Source: Symploca sp. SIO2C1 (lineage in GTDB: Bacteria > Cyanobacteriota > Cyanobacteriia > Cyanobacteriales > Coleofasciculaceae). From it: a DNA stretch of 43,654 nt. Made by a program: the position numbers and the translations under genes. Numbering within the stretch: the stretch's first letter is position 1; every line of letters starts with the position of its first letter. Location: NCBI GenBank assembly GCA_010692635.1, contig JAAHGL010000046.1, forward strand, positions 1 through 43,654, given 5' to 3'. Of the stretch, positions 17,849 to 27,700 are shown in pieces. The notes beneath the pieces are model-generated. The model did not search any database, was not told the origin of the DNA, and saw only the letters and a program-made list of their open reading frames with translations.

Positions 17849-18940
17849 TCACTTCCAACCGGCACGATCCATTAGCTTAACTGCCTCTGGGTTATTCTTG
17901 CCCAAAGCTGCAACATTAATTTCAGATTCTTTGAACTCTCCAAAGTCAGCAACAGTAGGATTTGGCTCAACACCTCGAACAGCAGCAATTTCGTTGTTAG
18001 CATTGGCGAATACTTCCTGAGCCTCTGGAGTAGCAAGGTACTCAAGGAATTTAACTGCACCTTCTTGATTGGGAGCAGTTGCCACTACACCACCCCCACT
18101 AATATTGACATGAGTGCCATCTTCGTCCTTGTTAGGAAAGAAAACCCCAACTTTTTCCATCATTTCCTGAGTTGCTGGCTTATCTGACTGTTGAAGTCGA
18201 GCCACATAGTAATGGTTGACCAGAGCTAAATCACAAACACCCGCTGCTACAGCTTTGATTTGTCCTACATCATTACCTTCCGGTGGACGAGCAAAGTTAT
18301 TAACGAAACCCTTTGCCCATTCTTCAGTCTCCTCAATGCCATCCTTTTCAATCATTGAGGCAACTAGAGACTGATTATAAATATTCCCCGAACTGCGCAC
18401 ACAAACACGACCCTCCCACTCCGGCTCAGCTAGAGCTTCGTAGGTAGATAATTCCTCTAGCTGAACTTTTTCCTTGTTATAAACCATAATCCGTGTCCGC
18501 TTGGACAAGCCAAACCATTTACCGTCGGGACTACGCAGATTCTCTGGAATTGCTGACTCTAGCTCTGAAGAGGAAATCGGTTGCAGAATCTCGGCTTCTT
18601 CTGCCCGCCAGAGACGACCAGCATCTACAGTAATAAATACGTCTGCTGGACTATTTTTTCCTTCCGTCTTAATCCGTTCGATTAATTCATCTGCTGAACC
18701 TTCAATTACATTGACCTTGATACCCGTCTTTTTGGTGAAGTTGTCGTACAATTCATCATCGGTATCGTAGTGACGGGAGGAGTAAAGATTGACTTCTCCT
18801 GCTTCAGCTGGATTGCCAGTAGCTCCATCTTCACCAGTATTTTCTGAAGAAGTTTGTTCACTACATCCCACTGCAACTATAAGCGCTAGTCCTGCGAAAA
18901 TACCGATTACACTGTGTCTAGTCAAGAGGTCATTAGTCAT
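17849..18940 (-). CDS. futA: Iron(III) ABC-transporter substrate-binding protein (FutA/IdiA type)
   Basis: 363 residues, ATG at 18940. A lipoprotein signal (IFAGLALIVAVGC) places it on the periplasmic side of the membrane. The mature part is a type II periplasmic binding protein with the family landmarks VNLYSSRHYDTDDELYDNFTKKTG, PADVFITVDAGRLWRAEEAE, GLSKRTRIMVYNKEKV, SSGNIYNQSLVASMI and VNHYYVARLQ; the Tyr-Tyr pair and other Tyr residues are the usual Fe3+ ligands. It should deliver ferric iron to a Fut permease/ATPase, neither of which is in the window. A role in protecting photosystem II under iron limitation is known for the IdiA branch. The start codon lies in a TCATTAG-type array and lacks a clear ribosome binding site. 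Confidence 0.9.
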   Translation of the reverse strand: MTNDLLTRHSVIGIFAGLALIVAVGCSEQTSSENTGEDGATGNPAEAGEVNLYSSRHYDTDDELYDNFTKKTGIKVNVIEGSADELIERIKTEGKNSPADVFITVDAGRLWRAEEAEILQPISSSELESAIPENLRSPDGKWFGLSKRTRIMVYNKEKVQLEELSTYEALAEPEWEGRVCVRSSGNIYNQSLVASMIEKDGIEETEEWAKGFVNNFARPPEGNDVGQIKAVAAGVCDLALVNHYYVARLQQSDKPATQEMMEKVGVFFPNKDEDGTHVNISGGGVVATAPNQEGAVKFLEYLATPEAQEVFANANNEIAAVRGVEPNPTVADFGEFKESEINVAALGKNNPEAVKLMDRAGWK

Positions 18941-19039
18941 TGGTTATTAGTCAGATGAGCTTAAGTTTCAAATATTGTAAATCTAATGCAATTAAATCTC
19001 AGTAATTAATAGCAATTTTTGATATATAGTTTCAAGTAT

Positions 19040-19045
19040 AAGGAG
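19040..19045 (+). promoter_or_regulatory. Ribosome binding site deciding the dprA start
   Basis: AAGGAG six bases before TTG at 19052; the preferred start removes eleven non-conserved residues. Confidence 0.65.
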
Positions 19046-19051
19046 AAACAG

Positions 19052-20176
19052 TTGCTAGAAGAGCGCACCTACTGGCTGGCATGGTCCCAAATTAACGGTG
19101 TCGGACCTGTATTAATGCGGCGGCTACAACAGCATTTCGGTACACTGGCAGCAGCTTGGACTCAACCAAGCAAGGCTTTGGCAGAAGTGGAAGGATTTGG
19201 GGTGAAATTGCTCAAGGTAGTAGAGCAAGAGCGATCGCAACTGCATCCAGAACAATTCTTAGAAGAACATTCTCTCAAAAATCCTAACTTCTGGACACCA
19301 GCAGATACCGACTATCCCCGCTTATTACTAGAAATTCCTAGCTCACCAGCCGTTTTGTACTATCAAGGGCAGATTAATCTCCAAGAAAATCAGGGGATTA
19401 AGCCGATGGTGGGTATCGTGGGTACTCGTAACTCGACAGAATATGGCTGCCGATGGACTCGCAAAATCAGTGCTACCCTGGCTCGCCAGGGCTTTACTAT
19501 AATTTCTGGTATGGCAGCAGGAATTGATACTGAAGCCCATCGCGGCTGTCTGGAAGCTGGTGGACGTACTGTAGCAGTTTTCGGTACTGGCATTGATATC
19601 GTCTATCCCAAGCGCAATCAATCTCTGTACCAACAGATTCAGGAACAAGGATTAGTACTAAGTGAGTACCCAGCTGGTACTCAGGCAAATCGTGCCCAGT
19701 TTCCCCAGCGCAATCGTATTGTTGCTGGTTTAAGTCGTGCGATTCTGGTGATGGAAGCTCCTCTTAAGTCAGGAGCACTAATTACTGCTTACCAAGCTAA
19801 TGAATTTGGTAGAGATGTTTATGCTTTACCGGGTTCTTTAGATAATCCTAAGTCCTTAGGTTGTTTGGGACTATTAAACCGGGGAGCCCAGGTAATTTTA
19901 AGTGAGAGTCATTTGTTAGAAATGCTGGGAGCAATACCGGATATTGATACAGGAGCACAGTTATCGCTGTTTACTCAAGAAGCACCCAAGCCGGAACCTC
20001 AGTTAGAGCCAGAATTAGTACAGGTGTTGCAAGCTCTAGCCTCAGAACCTATCCATTTTGATGTAATTGTGCAGCAAACACAAATGTCAACAAGTTCGGT
20101 TTCCAGTGCTCTGTTGCAGTTGGAACTTCAGGAATTAGTATCTCAGTTACCGGGAATGCGCTATCGGCGATTGTAG
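19052..20176 (+). CDS. dprA: DNA-processing protein DprA (Smf)
   Basis: I place the start at TTG 19052 (LLEERTYWLAW), giving 374 residues, because AAGGAG stands at 19040-19045. An earlier in-frame TTG at 19019 has no such site. DprA loads RecA onto incoming single-stranded DNA during natural transformation. The N-terminal helix-hairpin-helix region (INGVGPVLMRRL, VEGFGVKLLKV) is followed by the Rossmann DNA-binding domain. That domain has VGIVGTRNSTEYG, ISGMAAGIDTEAHRG, VFGTGIDIVYPKRN, QFPQRNRIVAGLS and SGALITAYQANEFGRDVYALPG. The C-terminal winged-helix domain is SEPIHFDVIVQQTQMSTSSVSSALLQLELQ. All parts are present. Confidence 0.95.
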   Translation: MLEERTYWLAWSQINGVGPVLMRRLQQHFGTLAAAWTQPSKALAEVEGFGVKLLKVVEQERSQLHPEQFLEEHSLKNPNFWTPADTDYPRLLLEIPSSPAVLYYQGQINLQENQGIKPMVGIVGTRNSTEYGCRWTRKISATLARQGFTIISGMAAGIDTEAHRGCLEAGGRTVAVFGTGIDIVYPKRNQSLYQQIQEQGLVLSEYPAGTQANRAQFPQRNRIVAGLSRAILVMEAPLKSGALITAYQANEFGRDVYALPGSLDNPKSLGCLGLLNRGAQVILSESHLLEMLGAIPDIDTGAQLSLFTQEAPKPEPQLEPELVQVLQALASEPIHFDVIVQQTQMSTSSVSSALLQLELQELVSQLPGMRYRRL

Positions 20177-20486
20177 GGTGCGTAATATCAAGTTCGGTTC
20201 AACAATGGATAATGAACAATGGATAATGGATAATTACCTCTCCTTGAAAGAAGAGGATTGACAATCAGGAAAATATTTTCTTTTTATTTTCTTGCATTTT
20301 TGAAGAGGTCAAAGACCAAATTAACCAATTATCAATTATCAATTATCAATTATCCATTGATAAACTCAGATCTTGCACCTCAGACCTCCGATTCCGCAGG
20401 TGGCATGGTGGGTTGAACGCGATCGCTTTCCGAGGAGGTTAACAAAATCTGCGATCGCGCTCTCATCCTACCTATTTTTCTTGTTC
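20177..20486. other. Convergent gap between dprA and the Uma2 gene
   Basis: 310 bp without a gene. An AATGGAT array (20203-20233) and a CAATTAT array (20326-20353) are inverted relative to each other. CAATGGATAAT (20217-20227) is complementary to ATTATCCATTG (20349-20359). They could fold together as a long weak hairpin and act as a terminator for both convergent genes (inference). Two HIP1 sites lie near 20420 and 20450. Confidence 0.5.
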
Positions 20487-21197
20487 CTAAACCTCATCAG
20501 GGTCAATACCTAACTCTTTCAACCGTGTAGCAAGGCGATCAGCACGTTGTTGTTGCTGTTTGGCTATTTCCTCAGGAGTCAGCACTAATGCTTCATCTTC
20601 AAAAAATAACCGTAATTTTTCGTCTTTGATGCCCAAGAATAAGCCCAACACCTCGCTCCACAATCGACCCTGATTGTCTGGTTCGATCGCTTCATACTTG
20701 CCCGCTATCAGCCGAAACCCAGCCAATTCAAAGGTAATGGGTGAAAACCAAAAATATTCCGGGGTGCGAAAGCGGGTTTGATACAGTTCTTTTTTCAATC
20801 CGCGATCGGTATTGCTGGTACTCTCAGACAACAACTCTAGAATAAAATCTGGGTAGCGTCCCCCCTCATGCCATACCACCCACGACGATCGTTTTCGAGG
20901 TTCCACATCTTTGACCAAAAATAAATCTGGTCCTCGGAAGTCACGGTTTTTGATCTGTTCTTCACTAAAATAAACGGTGAGGTTGGCTCCGAGAAAAATA
21001 TCATCCCGACCTTGATAAAGCCAATTCAAACAAGCTATCAGCAGCGCTAGTTGATTGTAATGTTCGGGACTTTCCATTTCCGGTTCGCAACTTTCTAGGT
21101 GACTGACATCGGGCATCACTCCCGCTAGTTCTTCTACGGTATAGACCATGAGACCTCCATCGGATGGGGCGACTAATTTGATTTTAACGGGTCTCAC
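20487..21197 (-). CDS. Uma2-family PD-(D/E)XK protein (putative nuclease)
   Basis: 236 residues from GTG at 21197. The Uma2 core is visible: HYNQLALLIACLNWLY, DIFLGANLTVYF, then FRGPDLFLVKDVEP (the Asp), YPDFILELLSEST (the acidic strand), KKELYQTRFRTPEYFWF (the Lys and the conserved PEYF motif). The C-terminus ends in a coiled, charged tail (PEEIAKQQQQRADRLATRLKELG). The family is hugely expanded in cyanobacteria; nuclease activity is predicted from the fold and the biological role is unknown. It stands alone. Confidence 0.85.
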   Translation of the reverse strand: MRPVKIKLVAPSDGGLMVYTVEELAGVMPDVSHLESCEPEMESPEHYNQLALLIACLNWLYQGRDDIFLGANLTVYFSEEQIKNRDFRGPDLFLVKDVEPRKRSSWVVWHEGGRYPDFILELLSESTSNTDRGLKKELYQTRFRTPEYFWFSPITFELAGFRLIAGKYEAIEPDNQGRLWSEVLGLFLGIKDEKLRLFFEDEALVLTPEEIAKQQQQRADRLATRLKELGIDPDEV

Positions 21198-21289
21198 GGC
21201 AATCGCCTAAAGGTCAAGTCTGAGAAACCGGGTTTCTGTTCCAAATATACAGAACTCAAACAGCCTTAACTTGTTACCAATGATCTTCA

Positions 21290-22300
21290 TCAAAGAGTCT
21301 GACGAAATTGGGCAGGGGTTTGTCCAGTCCAACGCTTGAAGGCTCTTCGGAATGCCCTATCTTCTGAGTAACCCAACAGAAAAGATATGGCTTCAATACT
21401 TAATTTAGGGTCGCTCAGGAATTGTCGTGCATTGGCTTCGCGAGCCTCGTCTAAGAGTTGGCGAACAGTGATATGATGCTCTTGGGTCAAACGCTGCAGA
21501 GCACGCAAACTCATATGCATCTGTTGTGCCAGTGCCTCTGCACTATATTCAGAACGCTCAGCATTGTAAGCGATCGCTTCACGTATTCTGGATAATTCCG
21601 GAGCATTGCTACTCACTGCTAAGCGTTCTCGCACCAGGTCTAAATGACCCTGGATATAACGAAATAGATGGGTATTGCACTGCTGAGTCGGTTGCTCCAG
21701 AGCTTCCGAATGAAAAACGAGGGCATTGTGCGGTTGCTGAAACTTGACTGGAATGCCGAAGAAATCCTCATAAACCTGAATTGGTCCCAAAGGCTGATGG
21801 GCAAAGTCAACCCGCGCCAGTGCATCTTCTACCCCGATAAATTCCCGACCAAAACGCGCTCCCAATGCTATTCCCACCTCCGCTGCATAGCCGCCATCTT
21901 CTGCATCCATAGGGTGATACATCTGGAGAGCTGCCTCTAGGGGAGTCTCTACCAGGGCCATGTGTAATTGATCAGACATCAGTGAGCGGTAACGAATTAA
22001 AGTTTGTAGAGACGATCGCAGATCATTGGCGTATCGGGCTGCGTGAGCTACGGGACCAAAGTAGGAGAAGGGTGCTGCACTAGCCATTTCTAGGGCCAGG
22101 GCTTCACCAGGGTAAGCCTTACCCAGCAATCGCCAGACAGCGGGAACCACCTCTTGGGGCAGGCGGGCATCTGGATCGATCAAATCGGTACGGTTTAATC
22201 CCGTAACGGCACTAATCTGCTCCATCGGTATGCCACGAGCAACTGCATAAACAACGGTACTCGCAACTAAACTAGCCAACATTTGGGGCTGACTTTTCAC
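21290..22300 (-). CDS. AraC-family transcriptional regulator
   Basis: 336 residues; the likely start is GTG at 22300, while the in-frame Met seven codons in is an alternative. The N-terminal ~200 residues are of the Arabinose_bd (AraC-like ligand) type: MEQISAVTGLNRTDLIDPDARLP, EMASAAPFSYFGPVAHAARYA, IQVYEDFFGIPVKF. The C-terminal ~100 residues contain two helix-turn-helix units (ALAQQMHMSLRALQRLTQE and AISFLLGYSEDRAFRRAFKRW) ending in TGQTPAQFRQ, the classic family end. It is divergent from the cupin gene across a 229-bp gap and is a candidate regulator of it (inference from arrangement only). Confidence 0.9.
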   Translation of the reverse strand: MKSQPQMLASLVASTVVYAVARGIPMEQISAVTGLNRTDLIDPDARLPQEVVPAVWRLLGKAYPGEALALEMASAAPFSYFGPVAHAARYANDLRSSLQTLIRYRSLMSDQLHMALVETPLEAALQMYHPMDAEDGGYAAEVGIALGARFGREFIGVEDALARVDFAHQPLGPIQVYEDFFGIPVKFQQPHNALVFHSEALEQPTQQCNTHLFRYIQGHLDLVRERLAVSSNAPELSRIREAIAYNAERSEYSAEALAQQMHMSLRALQRLTQEHHITVRQLLDEAREANARQFLSDPKLSIEAISFLLGYSEDRAFRRAFKRWTGQTPAQFRQTL

Positions 22301-22350
22301 GGCATCTTTTTAATCGAGGTTATAAGTCAGAATAATTAATAATTAAGTAA

Positions 22351-22385
22351 TTCTAAATTCTACATTCTAAATTCTAAATTCTAAA
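22351..22385. repeat. Heptanucleotide array TTCTAAA, 5 units
   Basis: Five 7-bp units (one TTCTACA) in the divergent regulator/cupin intergenic region, where both promoters are expected. Confidence 0.85.
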
Positions 22386-22529
22386 TTTGGGGTTGGTGCA
22401 ACTTGTCGCGAAATGTCCGTTTTGGTTCGCCCATTGTCCTTATCAAACTTCTTTAAAACAGCGAAATTAGTAGATAGCAAGACACAGATGGTCTTTTATC
22501 AGTAAAGCAAAAATTAAAGGAGTACAACA

Positions 22530-23108
22530 ATGAGTCAAGCTAATTTGAAAGATCGATTTGAGGTAAAGCAGCTTCTCAAGAAGCCCGGTGAGGGAGAGGA
22601 AACGGCAACTCACTTGAGAATCAAGGCGCGCTCCAGAGACATGGGTGGTGATTTCTCGGTGATGGAGGGTGTGATTAATCCCAAAGAGTTGCTCGCACCC
22701 CACACCCACAAGTTTGAAGATCAAATGGTTTATGTGATCACAAGCGAACTTGTCTTCCAGCTTGGCGGTGCAGACGGATTAACGTTTACAGCTCCTGCCG
22801 GTAGCTATGTGCAAAAGCCACGGGGCATTATGCACGCCTTCTGGAACATTACGGATACACCAGCCCATTACATCGAGCTGTCGGGCAGGGATGGTTTTGA
22901 GGGTTTCGTTGATTCCCAGCAACAGGGGACTCTTAAGGGTACCAGAAACGCAGAGCGGGACTGGGGTATGATCTGGAACCTCGAAGAACTGGTACGGCTT
23001 ATGAAGGAGAACAAACTCACGAGTCTGGCGGCAATGGATACAGAGCACCTAGCAAGTTTACCTAATATTCCGGGACCAGTGGCAAAGCTGTTAGGGGTTA
23101 GGGGTTAA
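22530..23108 (+). CDS. Cupin-domain protein
   Basis: 192 residues, ATG at 22530 with AAAGGAG upstream (22516-22522). One cupin barrel is clear: LLAPHTHKFEDQMVYVI (metal-binding His-x-His with a following acidic residue), ELVFQLGGADGLTF, and GSYVQKPRGIMHAFWN (the second-motif His). A helical tail follows (DWGMIWNLEELVRLMKENK). The substrate is unknown; such proteins include dioxygenases and isomerases. The last codons (LGVRG, stop) are made by GTTAGGG heptamers at 23091-23107. It is divergent from the AraC regulator, a common arrangement for a regulator and its target. Confidence 0.8.
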   Translation: MSQANLKDRFEVKQLLKKPGEGEETATHLRIKARSRDMGGDFSVMEGVINPKELLAPHTHKFEDQMVYVITSELVFQLGGADGLTFTAPAGSYVQKPRGIMHAFWNITDTPAHYIELSGRDGFEGFVDSQQQGTLKGTRNAERDWGMIWNLEELVRLMKENKLTSLAAMDTEHLASLPNIPGPVAKLLGVRG

Positions 23109-23126
23109 GCCTTGCATCTTAAAGAC

Positions 23127-23139
23127 GGGCGAGACGCCC
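23127..23139. repeat. Small hairpin GGGCGAGACGCCC
   Basis: A 5-bp perfect stem with an AGA loop in the cupin-MarC gap. It is a dispersed cyanobacterial motif rather than a convincing terminator, because no T-run follows. Confidence 0.4.
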
Positions 23140-23212
23140 ATTCCACAAGAAATTGCTCAAGAGCAAGTTGATACTTTCTTAGATGGGTGTGAGCTTAACA
23201 CATCCATCTTTC

Positions 23213-23238
23213 CCTAAAACCTAACACCTAACACCTAT
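23213..23238. repeat. Heptanucleotide array CCTAACA leading into the MarC start
   Basis: Units CCTAAAA, CCTAACA, CCTAACA and a partial CCTAT. The start codon ATG at 23237 is formed where the last unit ends, and no ribosome binding site is visible. Confidence 0.8.
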
Positions 23239-24199
23239 GAAATTATTTCCTTACCCTTGGCGAGCACTTCAGCAAACCGATCATCGGTTATGGAGATTTC
23301 TCGGAATAGCGATCGCTTCGGTTTATTTTACCTGGATTTTAGGGGTTAATACTACACCAATAGCGATCGCAACCACACTATCTCCCCCACTACCAACTCA
23401 TCTTACTGAGCAAACAGGGTTAATCTCAACTACAGCTACATCCTTGATGGCTCAAGCTACAGCTGAGATGCCAGAGTCGAGGGAACTAGGGAATACTCCC
23501 ATTGTTTTTCCCTCCAGCGCTGAGATTGATGCCAAAACTCGAGTGTTATTTGAGCGACTCTTCGAGGGATTTGGAGCCTTGAATATGTTGATTATCTTCT
23601 TGCTTACCTTAGGGCCGCTCAAACTAATTGGCAGTTTTGCTAAACTGACAATGAATGCTGAGCCAGCTTTGCGCCGCCAGCTTGCCTTACGTAGTTTTGG
23701 TATCTCCACCTTGGTGATTTTTTTGGTAGCAATCCTTTGCCAAAATGTTTTGAAGGCATGGCGAATTGATGTGTCAGCAATGCTAATAACGACAGGTATT
23801 ATCCTGTTTTCAGTAGCCTTGCGAACAGTGTTAGCACAGTACAATCCCCCCAGTACTAACAATGCACCTCCAGTAAACCCCTCCCTGGATTTAACTCTCA
23901 ATCCCTTAGTGTTTCCCTATATTTTGACTCCCTACGGCATTGGTATTGTCGTTACCCTGAGCGCAATTTTCGGACGTCTGGCAATTGCTTCAAATACTCT
24001 CTTTTTACTGCTGTTGCTGGTGATGGTTCTCAATTTGGGGGCTATGTTAGCTGCACGTCCTCTTTTGTTTATCATCAAACCTGTTACTCTGAGGGTTCTT
24101 GGTTTTGTCTTTGGGGTGATGCAAGTAGCTTTAGGACTAGATATGATTCTTACAGGACTCAAAATCGAAGCGATCGCACTGAAATTTCTAGTTGGGTAG
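23237..24199 (+). CDS. MarC-family integral membrane protein with N-terminal extension
   Basis: 320 residues, ATG at 23237. The first ~110 residues are an extension with one helix (RFLGIAIASVYFTWILGV) and a Thr/Ser-rich linker. From about residue 112 there are six predicted membrane helices in MarC order: ALNMLIIFLLTLGPLKLIGSF, then STLVIFLVAILCQNVL, SAMLITTGIILFSVALRTVL, PLVFPYILTPYGIGIVVTL, NTLFLLLLLVMVLNLGAML and VLGFVFGVMQVALGLDMIL. MarC proteins are polytopic inner-membrane proteins of unknown function. The 'P-x-x-x-P' style loop LVFPYILTPYG is a family trait. Extra N-terminal sequence is unusual, so the true start could be later; ordinary MarC proteins have about 200-220 residues. Confidence 0.8.
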   Translation: MKLFPYPWRALQQTDHRLWRFLGIAIASVYFTWILGVNTTPIAIATTLSPPLPTHLTEQTGLISTTATSLMAQATAEMPESRELGNTPIVFPSSAEIDAKTRVLFERLFEGFGALNMLIIFLLTLGPLKLIGSFAKLTMNAEPALRRQLALRSFGISTLVIFLVAILCQNVLKAWRIDVSAMLITTGIILFSVALRTVLAQYNPPSTNNAPPVNPSLDLTLNPLVFPYILTPYGIGIVVTLSAIFGRLAIASNTLFLLLLLVMVLNLGAMLAARPLLFIIKPVTLRVLGFVFGVMQVALGLDMILTGLKIEAIALKFLVG

Positions 24200-24225
24200 T
24201 CAATCTTTTTACCCACTAGGATAAA

Positions 24226-24270
24226 TTCTTAATTCTTAATTCTTAATTCCTTATTACTTGTTACTTATTC
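24226..24270. repeat. Heptanucleotide arrays TTCTTAA and TTACTTG
   Basis: Three TTCTTAA units followed by TTATTAC/TTACTTG units between the MarC gene and the small truncated gene. Confidence 0.75.
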
Positions 24271-24281
24271 AGAGGTTGACT

Positions 24282-24452
24282 ATGTCCTACAGCGAATTTA
24301 AAACAATTGCGCAGGTGCGCGATCTTTTTGAATTGACTGTTGATGAGTCGCAAAATATCTTTGTGGATATTCCCCCCGTTGAAGTCAGCCCATTGCTTCA
24401 ACTTTGTCTCATCCGTTTGAGGCATATTTCGGCAATTAGCACTCTGTCTTGA
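24282..24452 (+). pseudogene. Truncated small gene (remnant of a cyanobacterial PD-(D/E)XK-like family)
   Basis: 56 codons from ATG at 24282 with GAGG upstream. The start MSYSEFKTIAQVRDLFEL and the following IFVDIPPVEVSPLLQ resemble the N-terminus of a widespread cyanobacterial family of roughly 190-200 residues that usually continues with a helix and a catalytic strand. Here the frame ends at ISAISTLS, about where that helix should go on, so the gene seems cut by a frameshift or deletion. I recognise the family only by its general pattern; it may instead be a genuine small protein. Confidence 0.4.
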
Positions 24453-24464
24453 AACAGCTAATTT

Positions 24465-24515
24465 GGGTTTGCTGAATAAGTAACAAGTAACAAGTAAAAA
24501 GTAACAAGTAAGAAG
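24465..24515. repeat. Fragment of the dispersed TTGCTGAATAAG repeat plus TAACAAG array
   Basis: GGGTTTGCTGAATAAG (24465-24480) matches the end of the 40-bp repeats at 14736-14775 and 38040-38079. It runs straight into TAACAAG/TAAAAAG heptamers. The rest of the gap to 24740 shows nothing I can name. Confidence 0.6.
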
Positions 24516-24740
24516 GAATTAAGCATTTATCCTCGTTTTGAGCGGTTGTATTCCCCAAGGTTACCCAGGGATTTCCCATGAAAGTGCAAGGTTTCTTGAG
24601 CTCATCGATATAATTTCCACGGCACTCATAACGCAAAAAATGCTTGAAATCCATGTTTGGCATAGCTTCCACACTTATGCAGCAAGCCCTAATTTGGTGG
24701 TGAGAGAAACGGGTTTTGAAGAATGGTGCAATATTTCAGT

Positions 24741-27700
24741 TTAGCCGGACTTTTTGTTCTTTTCGTTAATGCTGTCACAAAGAGTGCGATCGCTCTCACT
24801 TACATTCGGGTTATGCTTCAGATAATTCCCTGCCCACTCACAACCACGCTGTAGTAGCTTATCTAGATCATTTAGAGCGTAATTTATATTCCACAAGATG
24901 ACAGTTTTATCCTCACTAGCGGTAGCAAGAGTCTTGCCGTCAGGGCTAAAACTGACACTATTGATTGCGGTACCACTCTTCTGGAGGGTTTGGAGTAGTG
25001 TACCGTCTGTAGACCAGACTTTTACTGTTCCGTCACTACTACCACTGGCAAGTCTCGTACCGTCGGGGCTAAAACTAACGCTGTTAACCGCACTACTATG
25101 TTCCTGGATAGTATCTTCCTGGAGAGTTGCAAGTTCTTGACCTCTCAAATTCCAGAGTTTAATAGTTCCGTCCAAACTGGCAGTAGCAAGAGTCTTGCCA
25201 TCAAGGCTAAAACTGATACTATTGACCGCAGCATTGTGTCCTTGGAGAGTGTTGATTAGTTCACCGTCTAGGTTCCAGAGTTCAAGAGTTCCATCTTGAC
25301 TAGCAGTAGCAATAATTTTGCCATCAGGGCTGAACTTAACAATGTAAACATCATCTTTATCTTCCAAGACAGTTCTCAGTTCTTCACTTGTTAAATTCCT
25401 GAGCTTAACAGTTCCATCTACGCTAGCAGTAGCAAGGAATTTTCCATCATTGCTAAAACTGGCGCTATTAACCAAGTTCCCATCACCTTCAAGTGTTTTG
25501 ATCGAGCTACCGTCTATTCTCCAGAGTTTGATATTTCCATCTGTAGTAACACTGGCCAGGAATTTTCGATCACTGCTGAAACTAAGACTTATGACTGCAC
25601 CTTGATGTCCTTTTAATATATCAACTGATGTACCGTCTTCTTTCCTGAGTTTAACGGTTCCATCTACGCTAGCACTGGCAAGGAATTTTCCATCATTGCT
25701 AAAACTGGCGCTATTAACCAAGTCCCCATCACCTTTAAGTATTTTGATCGAGCTACCGTCTACTCTTGATAGTTTGATAGTTCCATCTGCAGTAGCACTA
25801 GCAATGAATTTTCCATCACTGCTGAAACCAAGACTTATGAATGCACCTTGATATCCTTTTAATGTCCTAACTAATGTACCGTCTTCTTTCCAGAGCTTAA
25901 CAGTTCCATCGAAGCTGGCAGTGGCAATTAACTTACCTTCGGGGCTAAAGCTGACGCTATTAACCGCAGCCTCATGCCCAAATAGGGTTTGGGTTTCAAG
26001 ATTATCGCCCTCAACGCTCCAGAGTCTAACAGTCAAGTCTTTGCTAGCAGTGGCTAAAATTTTGCCATCGGGACTGAAGCTTATACTTGTAATCTCACTA
26101 TTATTACCTCGGAAGATTTGGAGTTCCTGACCTTCACGACTCCAGAGCTTAACAGTTCCGTCTACACTACCAGTGGCAATTGTGCGATTATCAGGGCTGA
26201 AGCCGACACTATTGATGCTAGTAACCGAGCTTTGGAGATTGAGAAGTTCCTGACCTTGAAGATTCCAAAGTGTAACAGTTCCTTCCAGGCTAGCACTGAC
26301 AATCATCTTACTGTCAGGGCTAAAACTGAGATTCGTAATACCAGCTTTATTTTCGTGAGAGAATAACCGAATTAGGTTGCCTTGTCTGTCCCGCAATCTT
26401 ATTGTTCCATCACGACTACCACTAACAATCATCTTACTGTCAGGGCTGAAACTAAGACTCGTAATACCAGCTTTATCTTGTTGGAGGGATTTGAGCAATT
26501 TACCTTCTAGGTTCCAGAGTTTAACCGTGCCATCAGCACTACCAGTAGCAAGGATTTTACCATCGGGACTGAAACTGACACTATCGACTGTATCTGTATG
26601 TTCCTGTAAGCTATCTACTAATTCACCGTCTAGGTTCCAGAGTTTAACCGTGCCATCAGCACTACCAGTAGCAAAGATTGGATCATCAGGACTGAAACTG
26701 AGACTATTGACTGTATCTGTATGTTCCTGGAAACTAGTTAGTGGCTCACCGTCTATGTTCCAAAACTTGACCTTACCATCAGCACTAACAGTAGCAATGA
26801 CTTTACCATCAGGACTGAAATTTACGCTATTAACCCAACTTGTATGATTTTCCGAATGCTTTTCTTCCAAACGATTGTGCTCTCTGACTCCATAAACTGC
26901 TTGCTGTAATGCAGCTAAAGTCTGAGTTCGGTTATCAGTTTCTACTCGAATCGCTGACTTAACTTGTTTTCCTGCTTTTAAAGCTTCTACGAGTGGATCA
27001 AGCGACTCTCTATTTCTGTTATAGAGGGCTTCTGAAGATTCATTATGGACCTTGATTTCACTGTTTTTTGCTAAAATTTCACTGTTTTTGGCATTTTGAG
27101 ATGATAAGACTGTGAATAATGACAAAAATGCTGTAACCAGAGATACTGTAACTAAGCTATACAGTGATCTTTGTTTCAACTGATTCCGTTTAACTTCAAT
27201 AAGTTGTCGCTCCCCTTTCTCTTTTTCCAACTCAGCAACTAATTTAGTACCTTGCTCTCTGCGAATAACATCTTGTTGTCTGCGGATAAAAGTAACGAGA
27301 TAGTCATGTACTAATTGATAGCGACCAGCTGGATGCTCTGGCACAAATAAAACTAATCCTGAGTTGACTAAAATATTTAAAATTAAATTTAGTGTTTCTG
27401 TTTTCAATCTTAAATCAGATGCTAATAACTCAGATACTAACTCTGTTCTAGTTTTGAATGGTCGAGTATTGTTTTCATCAGTAAGTAAGAATAGAATGTG
27501 CTGAGCTACAGACTCATTTTCCGGACCACAGTCTGAAATAACTCCTTTTAAAAATCGCGTCAATAATTCTTGATGAGAGCCAGATTTATGATATGCAGCT
27601 AGAGTTGTAATCTTCTCAGTTTGTAATTGATAACCCAAAATCTGTAACTCAATTGGACGGATTTCACCACACTCTCCTGCTAAGTCATTAACAAGTTGAT

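Noticed and set aside
24538-24744. 68-codon plus-strand frame before the STAND gene
   Set aside because: No ribosome binding site or recognisable pattern, and it overlaps the end of the STAND gene; could be a decayed remnant but cannot be supported.
24898-26847. Several plus-strand frames opposite the WD40 region
   Set aside because: Periodic WD40 coding DNA produces long antisense frames with repeated LPSGLKLTL strings; these are shadows.
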